DNA from: UBA7672 sp041398245
Lineage (GTDB): Bacteria > Pseudomonadota > Alphaproteobacteria > Caulobacterales > Hyphomonadaceae
Assembly: GCA_041398245.1 (NCBI GenBank)
Contig: JAWKVC010000002.1
Coordinates: 248,001-312,000, forward strand
Direction of reading: 5' to 3'
Length of the DNA stretch: 64,000 nucleotides
Positions 8,851 through 19,018 of this stretch are shown here, piece after piece (position 1 is the stretch's first letter; each line of letters opens with the position of its first letter). A program made the translations under genes and the position numbers. The notes under the pieces were generated by a model. That model had not been told where the DNA came from. It saw nothing but the letters and a program-made list of their open reading frames with translations, and did no database searches.

Positions 8851-9267
8851 CTACGCCTTCGCTTTCACTGCGCCGATGGACATCAGGTATTCGCCCATCT
8901 TCTCGTGCAGCTTGTTGATCGCCTTCAGCGGCCGCACCATCACCTTGAAGTGCGTGATCAGCCCCGCCTCATTCCACGCGATGATGTCGACGCCATTGAT
9001 CTTGACGCCATCCACCTCCGAGAAGAACTCCAGCACGGCCGAGCGATCGCCATACCATTCCCCGCCATAGCGGAAGTGGCTGGTGTTCAGCACTTTCAGC
9101 GCCCCGCGCAGATACGCCTCCACGATGGCGCGCCCCTGCTGCGGGGTATGCACCACCGGGCTTTCGAACACGGCGTCTTCCGCGAGGATGCCCGCGAGCT
9201 CATCCGGCAGGTTCTCCAGCGCGATCCTGTGCCACCGCCTGATCGTTTCCGGAACCGCTGCGCCCAT
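8851..9267 (-). CDS. SnoaL-like / NTF2-fold protein
   Basis: 138 residues from an ATG with AGGGAGAG upstream; an in-frame extension to 9300 is not needed. Sequence features of the cone-shaped NTF2-like fold: an initial helix with WHRIALENLPDELAGILAEDAVFESP, the central strand with RAIVEAYLRG, and a C-terminal strand with ITHFKVMVRP. The family contains small-molecule isomerases, hydrolases and binding proteins, and I cannot assign a substrate. Upstream member of an operon with the carboxylesterase, which hints at a shared ester or ketone substrate. Confidence 0.82.
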   Translation of the reverse strand: MGAAVPETIRRWHRIALENLPDELAGILAEDAVFESPVVHTPQQGRAIVEAYLRGALKVLNTSHFRYGGEWYGDRSAVLEFFSEVDGVKINGVDIIAWNEAGLITHFKVMVRPLKAINKLHEKMGEYLMSIGAVKAKA

Positions 9268-9312
9268 GGCGTCTCTCCCTGTCTGGACCGCACCCTGCAC
9301 CGCGCCCCCGGC

Positions 9313-9783
9313 TCAAGTCCATTCCCCGTCATCGCCCCGCGCGCCATCGATCCGCGCCTCGCCCAGCCCGCCCGCCAGCTTCTCCGGCGCATGATCCTCC
9401 AGCACCACCTTCGGCGCCTCCAGCCGGCTCATCGACTCCACCCCCGCCAGCCGCCGGTCCAGCTCCCGCATCGAGCCCTCATCCCCCGCCGCCAGCAGCG
9501 CCACGGCCTCGCGCATGAACACGCCCATCCGCGCCCGCAGCGCCCGTTCGGCGTCCACCGCCCGATTGCCGTCGCGGATCGCCAGGATGGTCTTGCGCGT
9601 GATCTCGGTGTTGCGCTCCATCTCGAGGTCTTTCTTGCGCCAGCCCCCGCGCAGCGCCCACTGCGCCAGCGTCGACAGATGCACGCCCAGCCGCCGCGAA
9701 ACCTCGGCGCGGCTTTCGCCCGCCCGCACCAGCCGCTCGGCCTCGAATTCGAGGCCCATCAGTTCCGCATAACTCCGCGCCAT
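9313..9783 (-). CDS. Helix-turn-helix protein of unknown role
   Basis: 156 residues. An N-terminal helix-turn-helix is visible at about residues 18-48 (RAGESRAEVSRRLGVHLSTL, then AQWALRGGW), followed by a charged helical middle and an acidic, Gly-rich tail. The arrangement recalls the DNA-binding part of phage terminase small subunits and of some alphaproteobacterial regulators, but no phage genes are nearby. Directly upstream lies a tandem 40-bp repeat. Function not assigned. Confidence 0.65.
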   Translation of the reverse strand: MARSYAELMGLEFEAERLVRAGESRAEVSRRLGVHLSTLAQWALRGGWRKKDLEMERNTEITRKTILAIRDGNRAVDAERALRARMGVFMREAVALLAAGDEGSMRELDRRLAGVESMSRLEAPKVVLEDHAPEKLAGGLGEARIDGARGDDGEWT

Positions 9784-9790
9784 CGCTCAG

Positions 9791-9870
9791 ACCCTCATGG
9801 CGAGCCGCAGGCAAAGCCCGCGTCCGTCGCACCCTCATGGTGAGCAGCGGGCGAAGCCCGCGTCCGTCGA
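9791..9870. repeat. Two tandem 40-bp repeats
   Basis: Units 9791-9830 and 9831-9870 share ACCCTCATGG(C/T)GAGC at the start and AAGCCCGCGTCCGTCG at the end, and differ at several bases. The second unit runs on into AACCACGGGCG. The same TCATGGTGAGC...CCACGGGG framework recurs at 10462-10494. Looks like a dispersed intergenic (REP-like) element. Bases 9784-10041 hold no gene apart from this. Confidence 0.7.
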
Positions 9871-10041
9871 ACCACGGGCGCATTATCGTGTCAGCCCGCG
9901 CAGGTGTGGGACAACTTTTTCAGCGGACCCAAAAAGCGCGCCCTCACCGCTCGTCCCGATGAAAATCGGGACCCAGGGCCGACGGCAAACCCTGTTCCGG
10001 ACCGGAGCTTCAGCCCCGCTCCCCCGCCAACCGATCCCCCG

Positions 10042-10404
10042 TCAGTCCCGCCCGCCCAGCAGCGGCATCACCTCCACGCAATCGCACGGAAAGATGGTGA
10101 AGTGCGGATGGCCTTCGAACATCTGCGCGGCCGCCTCATGGCTTGGCGCGCGCACGACCACAAAGGCCGTCAGCTCGTTCACCGCGTCGGACATGCCCGC
10201 TTCCGACATCCGCTTGGTCGGCCCCAGCGGCCCGCCCATGTAGACGATGGAGTCCTTGTGCTTATCGTCCCACGCCTGCAGCGCCGGAATGCCCGTCGCA
10301 TCCGTCGCCGCCCGCTCCTCATCGGTCATCGCATACCAGGCCCGCCATTTCGGCGAGCTCTTGTTGCTCATGAACACGGCGAGATAGCTCTTGTTCGCGG
10401 CCAC
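10042..10404 (-). CDS. YCII-related domain protein
   Basis: 120 residues of the dimeric alpha/beta-barrel (YciI-like) fold: an initial strand YLAVFMSNKS, a middle strand SIVYMGGPLGPT, then LTAFVVVRAPSHEAAAQMFEGHPHF and a final strand ending in CVEVMPLLG. The GTG start at 10404 follows a strong GAGGAGGG site; the longer in-frame extension to 10518 runs through repeat sequence and has no site. Proteins of this family are mostly uncharacterised, often proposed to be small-molecule isomerases or hydrolases. Single gene. Confidence 0.8.
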   Translation of the reverse strand: MAANKSYLAVFMSNKSSPKWRAWYAMTDEERAATDATGIPALQAWDDKHKDSIVYMGGPLGPTKRMSEAGMSDAVNELTAFVVVRAPSHEAAAQMFEGHPHFTIFPCDCVEVMPLLGGRD

Positions 10405-10461
10405 GCATCCCTCCTCGAAGCTTCCGCCGCGATAGCACACCCCGCCCCCACGCGCACCGCG

Positions 10462-10494
10462 CGTCATGGTGAGCCTGTTGAGCCACGGGGCGTC
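10462..10494. repeat. Third copy of the TCATGGTGAGC...CCACGGGG element
   Basis: CGTCATGGTGAGC, a short spacer, then GAGCCACGGGGCG: the same outer framework as the tandem units at 9791-9870 but with a shorter centre. It lies just upstream of the YCII gene. Confidence 0.5.
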
Positions 10495-10547
10495 TGACGG
10501 AGGGCGCCCGACTCCCAATGCTTGAAGTTGCTCAAAGACAAGGATCG

Positions 10548-13001
10548 CTAGCCGCCGTGCCTATCCTTTATGCCCTCCCATAGGCGGGGCTGACTTTCGA
10601 CACGCTTCTGTGGATCATGTTCCAATGATTCCGCAACACGAATGACCAACCTCTTCGCACCCACCGCTCGTTCATTGAACAGCGGCATGAGGCGACCGCA
10701 CATTTCGTATTCCGCTTTCAGGTGCGCCAAAAAAACTTCAACGATCTGTTTCTGCCGCCAAATGGGCAATGCACCGAGCCCATCGCACATCCTCCAAGTA
10801 TCTGCAATTTTTCGGGTCCGGTCGCCACTTCCAATCGGCGACACCAAGGCTATCGCATGCACGTATTCCATGCGGCGGATCAAGAACGTGAAATGCGCCC
10901 ACCCAGAAGCATGCACACGGACAAAGCTGGCGTCCCCAAGTTTAGCCTTGTCGTCATCATCTGAGATCACCAGCCCTCTTTGAAACATGAACTCCAGTTC
11001 TTGCCTCAAATACTCCCGTGAATATCCGATCAATTCTAGCTCACTGAGCAACGATCCGACTTGCTTGAACCCCTCAATGCCGTTTTCGCCGGGCCGCTTT
11101 CTGAACGATATCAGATACTCAAGAATCTCCGCGCGCATGAAGATCCCTCCGCGGACATTGGCTGCAACGTAGTCGGCAACATTTGTTGTAAAGCCATTTT
11201 CATCAGCGAAGTACTTGTAGTCCTGTCTCATAAGAGCTCGCACCAGAATATGCTCCTGGATTGAATACTGCGGATCGCCAACGACCGTCTTCGTAATGTT
11301 GGCCTCCGAAAGATGGCCTGATTGAATCATCCTTACAAACATGTCCAATGATCGCCGAACATTTCGATCGGTTAGCGATTCTAGGATGATGCCTATCAGT
11401 CGACGCTCACGAAAAATGTCAGAATAGAGCGACTCTAGAAACCCGGAAATCTTCTCCCGAGCGTATGAAACCGTCCCGACACCGGGAACGTCGTAGCGAA
11501 CTTGCTTCGGTACAAACCGCTCCACATTCTGACGCGCGAGCTTCAGGCGCTTCTCGACAACATCGTAGAAGCGCGGTGGTGCGATGTAGAAGTGTGTTGC
11601 ATTTTGCAGAGTGTCTAATGGGGGCTCACCCTTGTGGCGCTCCCAGGTTGTGTCACGTAAGGCAACGATACAGAACGCTCCGCTCAGGCCAACGAACCAT
11701 TGCGCTATTTCGAAAATGCGCACCTGCGACTCACGAGACCGCTTGTCCGTGTTGTCAAAGACGACGACCAAGAGTCGCTTCAACTCCTTGCGGCAACGCT
11801 GCGCCATCGCACCTGCGGTCAGCTTTTTGTCTTCGAACCACTTGGTCTTTTGATCGGCCAACAGCTCTTCGTATTTCTCACGGTTGTGATCGAACAGAGA
11901 CTGATGGAGTTTTCGAAAGTTTCGAATCTGAGATGCGTATACCTCTCGATAGAAATTTTCATCCCCCTCGCCTTCTGCAATCATCGCATCGATGAACCGA
12001 GATAGGACGAAATCCTGCAGATCACCGGGGTCGCTGGGCGCTTCGTTGAAGTCAATTTGCACCCAGCTCGCTATGCCTTTCATTGCGTGAGGCTGAAGAA
12101 AATTTGCATACCGCTTGATAAAGGAGGTCTTTCCAGAACCGACATGACCTATGATCAGCTGAATCGCGCCGTCGCTCCTGCCGCCGTACTCCCAGAGCTT
12201 TTCGGTTAGTCGCGGTTCACCCTTTTCCTGCGGTGCCACCGGCACGCCGCTTCTGTCGGAAGATGGAACTACCCGTTGACGCAGATAGTCTTCGAAGAGC
12301 CGTTCGTAACGCGTAATTACGTCAGAACTGACGTATGCTTTCTCCAGAATTTCTTGTTCAGCGGCGGCGCTCAGCGCCTGGAAGTAGTACTCCATGAGCG
12401 GCGCTAGCGGTTCTGCGAACGTATTGAGGCCGATCCGCTGCTTTAGGATATCAAAGCCACCAATCAGGCTGATCGGATATCTCTTGGACTCCGGCTGGTG
12501 CTTCTTTTCAAAAGCGATGCCGTCTTTTTCCAAGCGCGACCAGCCCAAGGCTGCCAGTACAATTTTATACTCGTTGCTTCCTAGTTCCAGCTTATCGATT
12601 TCAACAACGTAGCGCTCATCAGAGTCCCAGCGAGAAATGACAAGCTGTGACCCGTTACAGGAAGCTATTGTCTCTACGGGATTGAGGCCCACGGGGTACT
12701 TCGCGTTAAGCGCCAACGCATACATTCGCGCTTCTTGTAGCGCCTCAATAGCACTCTCGTTTTTGCTCTTGGCCTCCAGCACGGCTACGGGAAAGCCGTG
12801 GGAAAAAACCAAATAATCCGGAGAATAGTTTCGACGCTCTGTTTTGCCCTTGCCAATATCGAAAGACGGCACGTACTTCTTCGTCTTAATGGCGTCGCTC
12901 GGAATGTTGCACCATTCCGGCCTATTGAGCATTTGATATATTAGCTTCTGCTCAACATCACTCTCAGTATTGAGTTCGAGATTCGCAAAATCCTTTATCA
13001 T
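10548..13001 (-). CDS. HsdR_N-type nuclease fused to a P-loop ATPase, candidate defence protein
   Basis: 817 residues. The first 130 form a PD-(D/E)XK nuclease of the type I restriction R-subunit N-terminal kind: Glu17 in the first helix, Asp62 in SPDYLVF, and Glu76-Ala-Lys78 in VLEAK. A linker leads to a P-loop ATPase with Walker A GHVGSGKTS (285-293) and Walker B LVVVFDNTD (411-419), then IVALRDTTW, a possible sensor arginine. The long C-terminal half is helical and winged-helix-like with no family I can name. No helicase motifs and no hsdM or hsdS nearby, so it is not a normal restriction subunit. Codon use and base composition are clearly AT-richer than all neighbours, which are unrelated housekeeping genes. 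Start chosen at the ATG at 13001 with GAGGG upstream. Anti-phage function is inference. Confidence 0.72.
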   Translation of the reverse strand: MIKDFANLELNTESDVEQKLIYQMLNRPEWCNIPSDAIKTKKYVPSFDIGKGKTERRNYSPDYLVFSHGFPVAVLEAKSKNESAIEALQEARMYALALNAKYPVGLNPVETIASCNGSQLVISRWDSDERYVVEIDKLELGSNEYKIVLAALGWSRLEKDGIAFEKKHQPESKRYPISLIGGFDILKQRIGLNTFAEPLAPLMEYYFQALSAAAEQEILEKAYVSSDVITRYERLFEDYLRQRVVPSSDRSGVPVAPQEKGEPRLTEKLWEYGGRSDGAIQLIIGHVGSGKTSFIKRYANFLQPHAMKGIASWVQIDFNEAPSDPGDLQDFVLSRFIDAMIAEGEGDENFYREVYASQIRNFRKLHQSLFDHNREKYEELLADQKTKWFEDKKLTAGAMAQRCRKELKRLLVVVFDNTDKRSRESQVRIFEIAQWFVGLSGAFCIVALRDTTWERHKGEPPLDTLQNATHFYIAPPRFYDVVEKRLKLARQNVERFVPKQVRYDVPGVGTVSYAREKISGFLESLYSDIFRERRLIGIILESLTDRNVRRSLDMFVRMIQSGHLSEANITKTVVGDPQYSIQEHILVRALMRQDYKYFADENGFTTNVADYVAANVRGGIFMRAEILEYLISFRKRPGENGIEGFKQVGSLLSELELIGYSREYLRQELEFMFQRGLVISDDDDKAKLGDASFVRVHASGWAHFTFLIRRMEYVHAIALVSPIGSGDRTRKIADTWRMCDGLGALPIWRQKQIVEVFLAHLKAEYEMCGRLMPLFNERAVGAKRLVIRVAESLEHDPQKRVESQPRLWEGIKDRHGG

Positions 13002-13104
13002 GCCCATCCCTCTGCAGAACAGATCGTACCCGCTTCCCGCGAGCGAAGGTAGAGGAAAAGGCGACGCAAGACTCCGAACCAATCTTCCGTCTTTTCCCTA
13101 TGGG

Positions 13105-15366
<2,262 letters not shown>

Positions 15367-15456
15367 GCCGGCAATATGGGCGGTTCCGGCTCTGTTCGCC
15401 AGTGCTCCGCGATGCGCTGCTGCCAAGCCCTGGCAGGAGGAGAGAAGCGCTTTGCG

Positions 15457-15660
15457 CTACTTCTTCTCTTCCTCAACTTCGTTGACGACAGCGCCGACCG
15501 CGGCGCCCACAGCCGCGCCAACCGGGCCGGCGATGATGAGGCCGGTGGCTGCGCCCGTCGCCGCGCGCTGTTCCATGTTGTTGCCGCAGGCCGCGAGCAG
15601 CAGGGCGGAGGCGCTCATGCCCAGCATCGGGCCCAGCATCAGGAAAGACCGCATCGTCAT
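15457..15660 (-). CDS. Small glycine-zipper lipoprotein, copy 1
   Basis: 67 residues from the ATG at 15660. Lipoprotein signal with lipobox LLAAC, then NNMEQRAATGAATG and a glycine-zipper membrane-inserting segment (GPVGAAVGAAVGAVV) ending in an acidic VNEVEEEKK tail. Glycine-zipper lipoproteins of this size are usually envelope-associated and may oligomerise in the outer membrane. A close paralogue follows at 15821-16015 in the same orientation. In-frame upstream sequence to 15741 is out of place before a signal peptide. Confidence 0.75.
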   Translation of the reverse strand: MTMRSFLMLGPMLGMSASALLLAACGNNMEQRAATGAATGLIIAGPVGAAVGAAVGAVVNEVEEEKK

Positions 15661-15820
15661 GTCAGACCCCACATCCGTGTTTTTCGTGGCGTCCAGCGCG
15701 GCCATCGGGGCCGGCCAGACTTTGCGGTCTTTGTCCCACAACAGTGGCCGGACGCGAAGCCCCTCGCGTCCGGCTCGCTGCGATGTGTGGTTACCGGGTC
15801 GCGCAGGCGACCCCAGCGGC

Positions 15821-16015
15821 CTAGTCGGCCTTGTCTTCCTCAGCCTCGTTCACGACAGCGCCAACGCCCGCCCCGACGGCGGCGCCGACAGGACCGGCCA
15901 CCACCAGACCAGCGGCGGCGCCCGTGGCCGCCCGTTGCTCCATATTCGTGCCGCAGGCAGTCAGTGACGCCGCCAGCAGCGCAAAGGCAGGCACAAAGGC
16001 GATAGTCCGGGGCAT
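15821..16015 (-). CDS. Small glycine-zipper lipoprotein, copy 2
   Basis: 64 residues: signal peptide with lipobox LTAC, then the same NMEQRAATGAA(A/T)G segment as its neighbour, a glycine-zipper GPVGAAVGAGVGAVV and an acidic VNEAEEDKAD tail. The mature parts of the two copies are nearly identical while the signal peptides differ, which indicates tandem duplication with selection on the mature part. The ATG is preceded by AGGAG-like sequence. Probably outer-membrane associated; function unknown. Confidence 0.78.
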   Translation of the reverse strand: MPRTIAFVPAFALLAASLTACGTNMEQRAATGAAAGLVVAGPVGAAVGAGVGAVVNEAEEDKAD

Positions 16016-16188
16016 GACGGAACTCCTGATTTTGTGAATGTCACGCCAAAAACGCCTGCAGACAGGCCCCGGTTCCGCTGCGGCGTTAACCGGCGCCCTC
16101 GCCCTTTCTGCGCCACAGTTTGGCTAACTTGACGCGGCACTGAGGACGATGAATTTCAGGTCATCCGGCATTCGGGGAGAAGACGTTT

Positions 16189-17517
16189 ATGTTCGCCAGA
16201 GGATCACGCGCGGCTTTCGTGCGGCGCGCGGGAATCGTTGCAGCAGCCATCGGCCTGGTGGTTGCGCCGCTGACGCTGGCTGCGGGTGCATGGCAGGGAC
16301 CCGCCTGGCAGCCCGGCATCAACTGGTCTGACGGACGCCAGGTGGAATGGCGCGCGTCGCCGGCCCTCGGTTGCGATGGATCGAATGTCGAGCTGCGGCT
16401 GGTGAACGGCTCGCAGGCGTCCGGCGACGTCACGCTCAAGGACATCACCTTCCAGTGCAAGCGCGGCAGCGCGCCGGCGATCGCGCCCGAGCGGATGATC
16501 GGTCAGGTGACGCCCGGCGGGACGCATGCAGCGCCCGTGATCAACTGCGCCTGCGCCGAGCGCGGCGGCGTCACCAATCTGCTTTCGATCGGCATCGATC
16601 TCACACGCAATGGTCAGGGATCCGAGACGCTGGCCAATGGCTGCACCTATACCGGCGGGTTCCTCAACGGTCAGCGGCAAGGGCGTGGCGTCTACGCCTG
16701 CCCCAATGGCTATGTCTATGAGGGCGGCTATGAGATGGGCCAGATGAATGGCCACGGCATCGAGACGCTGGAATCGGGCGAACGCTATGAAGGCGACTTC
16801 GTACTGGGCGTGCGCAGCGGCCAGGGCCGCATGACCTTCACGGATGGCTCGACCTATGAAGGCGGCTATCTGAACGGCAAGCGCGATGGCGAAGGCACAC
16901 AGCGCTTCCCGGACGGATCGCTCTATGTCGGCGAGTGGAAGGGCGACCGCCGCAATGGCCACGGCGTCTACACCAGCGGCGATGGCAAGTGGACATTCGA
17001 TGGCGAGTGGGTGAACGACAAGCGCCAGGGCCAGGGCAAGATGGCCGAGGTCAGCGGCGAATACGTCTACATCGGTCCCTATGTGAACGATCAGCGACAC
17101 GGTCAGGCGATCGTGCAGTTCGGCGACGGCCGGGTGTTCCGCGGACCGTTCGTGAACGACGTGCAACAGGGCGCCGGCGAGCTGACCTTCAAGGACGGCC
17201 GCAAGATCACCGGCGAGTTCTACGATCACCTGCCCCACGGCCAGGCGGTCGAACAATCCAACTCCGGCACGCTGAACGGCGTCTGGACCAACGGCATGCT
17301 GAACGGCAAGGTGATTGTGACATACGCCAACGGCACGCACTTCGAAGGCATCTACGTCAACAACAAGCGCAATGGCATCGGCACCGACTTCCTGAGCGAT
17401 GGCTCGAAGGAGGAATGCAGGTGGATTGAAGATGTGCGCCAGTCGCCCTGCACGCGCATTACGCCGGACGGAAAACGCATTGAATTCCGCGCGCCCGCCG
17501 CGGGACGCCGCAACTAG
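16189..17517 (+). CDS. Exported MORN-repeat protein
   Basis: 442 residues. N-terminal basic stretch and hydrophobic helix (about 12-33) form a signal peptide or anchor. Residues about 40-140 are a cysteine-containing domain (pairs around 62, 90 and 120-122) that I do not recognise. From about 152 to 425 there are some ten to twelve MORN repeats of the form YxGxFxNGxxxGxGxxxxxDG, for example YEGGYLNGKRDGEG and YVGEWKGDRRNGHG. MORN arrays form flat beta structures that bind lipids or proteins. Exported versions are less common than cytosolic ones, so a role in the envelope is inferred. Single gene, upstream of pyruvate kinase with 88 bp between. Confidence 0.85.
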   Translation: MFARGSRAAFVRRAGIVAAAIGLVVAPLTLAAGAWQGPAWQPGINWSDGRQVEWRASPALGCDGSNVELRLVNGSQASGDVTLKDITFQCKRGSAPAIAPERMIGQVTPGGTHAAPVINCACAERGGVTNLLSIGIDLTRNGQGSETLANGCTYTGGFLNGQRQGRGVYACPNGYVYEGGYEMGQMNGHGIETLESGERYEGDFVLGVRSGQGRMTFTDGSTYEGGYLNGKRDGEGTQRFPDGSLYVGEWKGDRRNGHGVYTSGDGKWTFDGEWVNDKRQGQGKMAEVSGEYVYIGPYVNDQRHGQAIVQFGDGRVFRGPFVNDVQQGAGELTFKDGRKITGEFYDHLPHGQAVEQSNSGTLNGVWTNGMLNGKVIVTYANGTHFEGIYVNNKRNGIGTDFLSDGSKEECRWIEDVRQSPCTRITPDGKRIEFRAPAAGRRN

Positions 17518-17605
17518 GCAAGCCCGCGCAGGAATTGGTTGGACGGCCCCTGCGATCCTGCCGCGAACCTGATAGGGTCCGGCGCGAATCGCAGGGACAT
17601 GCGCC

Positions 17606-19012
17606 ATGACAGCCGCCTTCCGCCGCCGCACAAAAATCCTCGCCACGCTTGGACCGGCCAGCGACGGCGCGCTGAAGATGGAAGAGTTGCTGCGGGCGGG
17701 CGTCGACCTGTTCCGTGTCAATTTCAGCCATGGCGATCATACCCAGCACGCCGCGCGGATCGCAGCCGCGCGCGAAGCCGAAACCTCGATCGGCCGGCCG
17801 CTGGCGCTTCTGGCCGACCTGCAGGGACCGAAACTGCGCGTTGGCGATCTGCCGAACGGACAGAGCGATGTGCGCATGTCGTCCGAACTCCGGCTGACCG
17901 TCGCGAGCAAGTCGGACGATCCGGAAATCATCCCGATCCCGCACGAGGAGCTGGTGGCCTCGCTGCAGCTGGGCGACCGGCTGCTGATCGATGACGGCAA
18001 GATGATGCTGCACATCGTGAAAGTGGACGGGAAGGATCGCATCGCCCGCCCCGTCGCGCCGGGCCGCATTCTGAGCCGCAAGGGGATCGCCGCGCCTGGA
18101 CGGCCGATTCCGATCCCGGCCCTCACCGAGAAGGACATCGCCGACGGCGCATTCGCGCTGCAGCAAGGGGTCGACTACATCGCCCTCTCCTTCGTCCAGC
18201 GTGCGGCGGACGTGGCGCTGGCCAGGAAGACCTTTGGCGGCGGGGTGCCGATCGTCGCGAAGATCGAGAAGCCGGCCGCGCTTGATGATCTCGACGCCAT
18301 CGTGAAACAGGCCGACGCCGTGATGGTGGCGCGCGGCGATCTTGGCGTGGAACTGTCGCCCGAGCAGGTGCCAATCGCGCAACGCCGCATCGTGCGGACA
18401 TCGCGCGCGCACGGCAAACCCGTGATCGTCGCCACACACATGCTGGAATCGATGGTGGAGGCGCTGGTGCCGACGCGGGCCGAGGCGAATGACGTCGCCA
18501 CGGCCGTCTATCAGGGCGCGGACGCCGTGATGCTGTCAGCCGAAAGCGCCGTGGGCCGCCACCCGACCGCCGCCGTCGCCATCATGGATCGCATCATCCG
18601 CGCTATCGAGACCGACCGTGAAGCAAACCCCACCTTCCCGGTCCCGCCCGTAACGGAGCCGTCCACCGCGGACGCCTGCGCCCGCGCCGCATCCAAGCTG
18701 GCCGACGATCTCGACTGCCCGCTGGTCGTGTTCACGCGCTCGGGCTCATCGGCCCAGCGCGTTTCGGCCACGCGTCCGCGCCAGCCGATCCATGCGCTGA
18801 CGCCCTCGCTGCCGACGGCGCGCAAGCTCTCGCTGGTGTGGGGTGTCAACGCCGATCTGGAGCCGGAGGAACCGCGCTCGTTCGACGACATCCTCGACGC
18901 CGTCAGCCGTCACGAAGCGGCCAACAGCATCAAGCGCTTCGTGATCACGGCGGGCTATCCCTACGCCACCGACAATTCCACCGACACGATCAAGGTGGTG
19001 GAGAAGAAGTAG
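17606..19012 (+). CDS. pyk: Pyruvate kinase
   Basis: Last step of glycolysis: phosphoenolpyruvate plus ADP to pyruvate plus ATP. 468 residues, a normal length. Landmarks: TKILATLGPAS at the N-terminus, RVNFSHG (substrate-binding Arg/Asn/Ser), LQGPKLRVG, the catalytic lysine segment AKIEKPAALDD, the metal-binding MVARGDLGVE, and THMLESM. A C-terminal allosteric domain follows with a DLDCPLVVFTRSGSSA segment. Start ATG with AGGGA upstream. Convergent with the enoyl-CoA hydratase gene, only 6 bp apart. Confidence 0.97.
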   Translation: MTAAFRRRTKILATLGPASDGALKMEELLRAGVDLFRVNFSHGDHTQHAARIAAAREAETSIGRPLALLADLQGPKLRVGDLPNGQSDVRMSSELRLTVASKSDDPEIIPIPHEELVASLQLGDRLLIDDGKMMLHIVKVDGKDRIARPVAPGRILSRKGIAAPGRPIPIPALTEKDIADGAFALQQGVDYIALSFVQRAADVALARKTFGGGVPIVAKIEKPAALDDLDAIVKQADAVMVARGDLGVELSPEQVPIAQRRIVRTSRAHGKPVIVATHMLESMVEALVPTRAEANDVATAVYQGADAVMLSAESAVGRHPTAAVAIMDRIIRAIETDREANPTFPVPPVTEPSTADACARAASKLADDLDCPLVVFTRSGSSAQRVSATRPRQPIHALTPSLPTARKLSLVWGVNADLEPEEPRSFDDILDAVSRHEAANSIKRFVITAGYPYATDNSTDTIKVVEKK

Positions 19013-19018
19013 CGCTCG

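Noticed and set aside
9313..9783. Prophage remnant suggested by the terminase-like HTH protein
   Set aside because: No other phage gene nearby; HTH similarity alone is too weak.
10548..13001. Reading this gene as a type I restriction R subunit
   Set aside because: No helicase motifs after the nuclease domain, ATPase of another kind, and no methylase or specificity gene in the window.
17459..18439. Minus-strand open frame of 326 codons
   Set aside because: Lies opposite pyruvate kinase, whose motifs are complete. A shadow.
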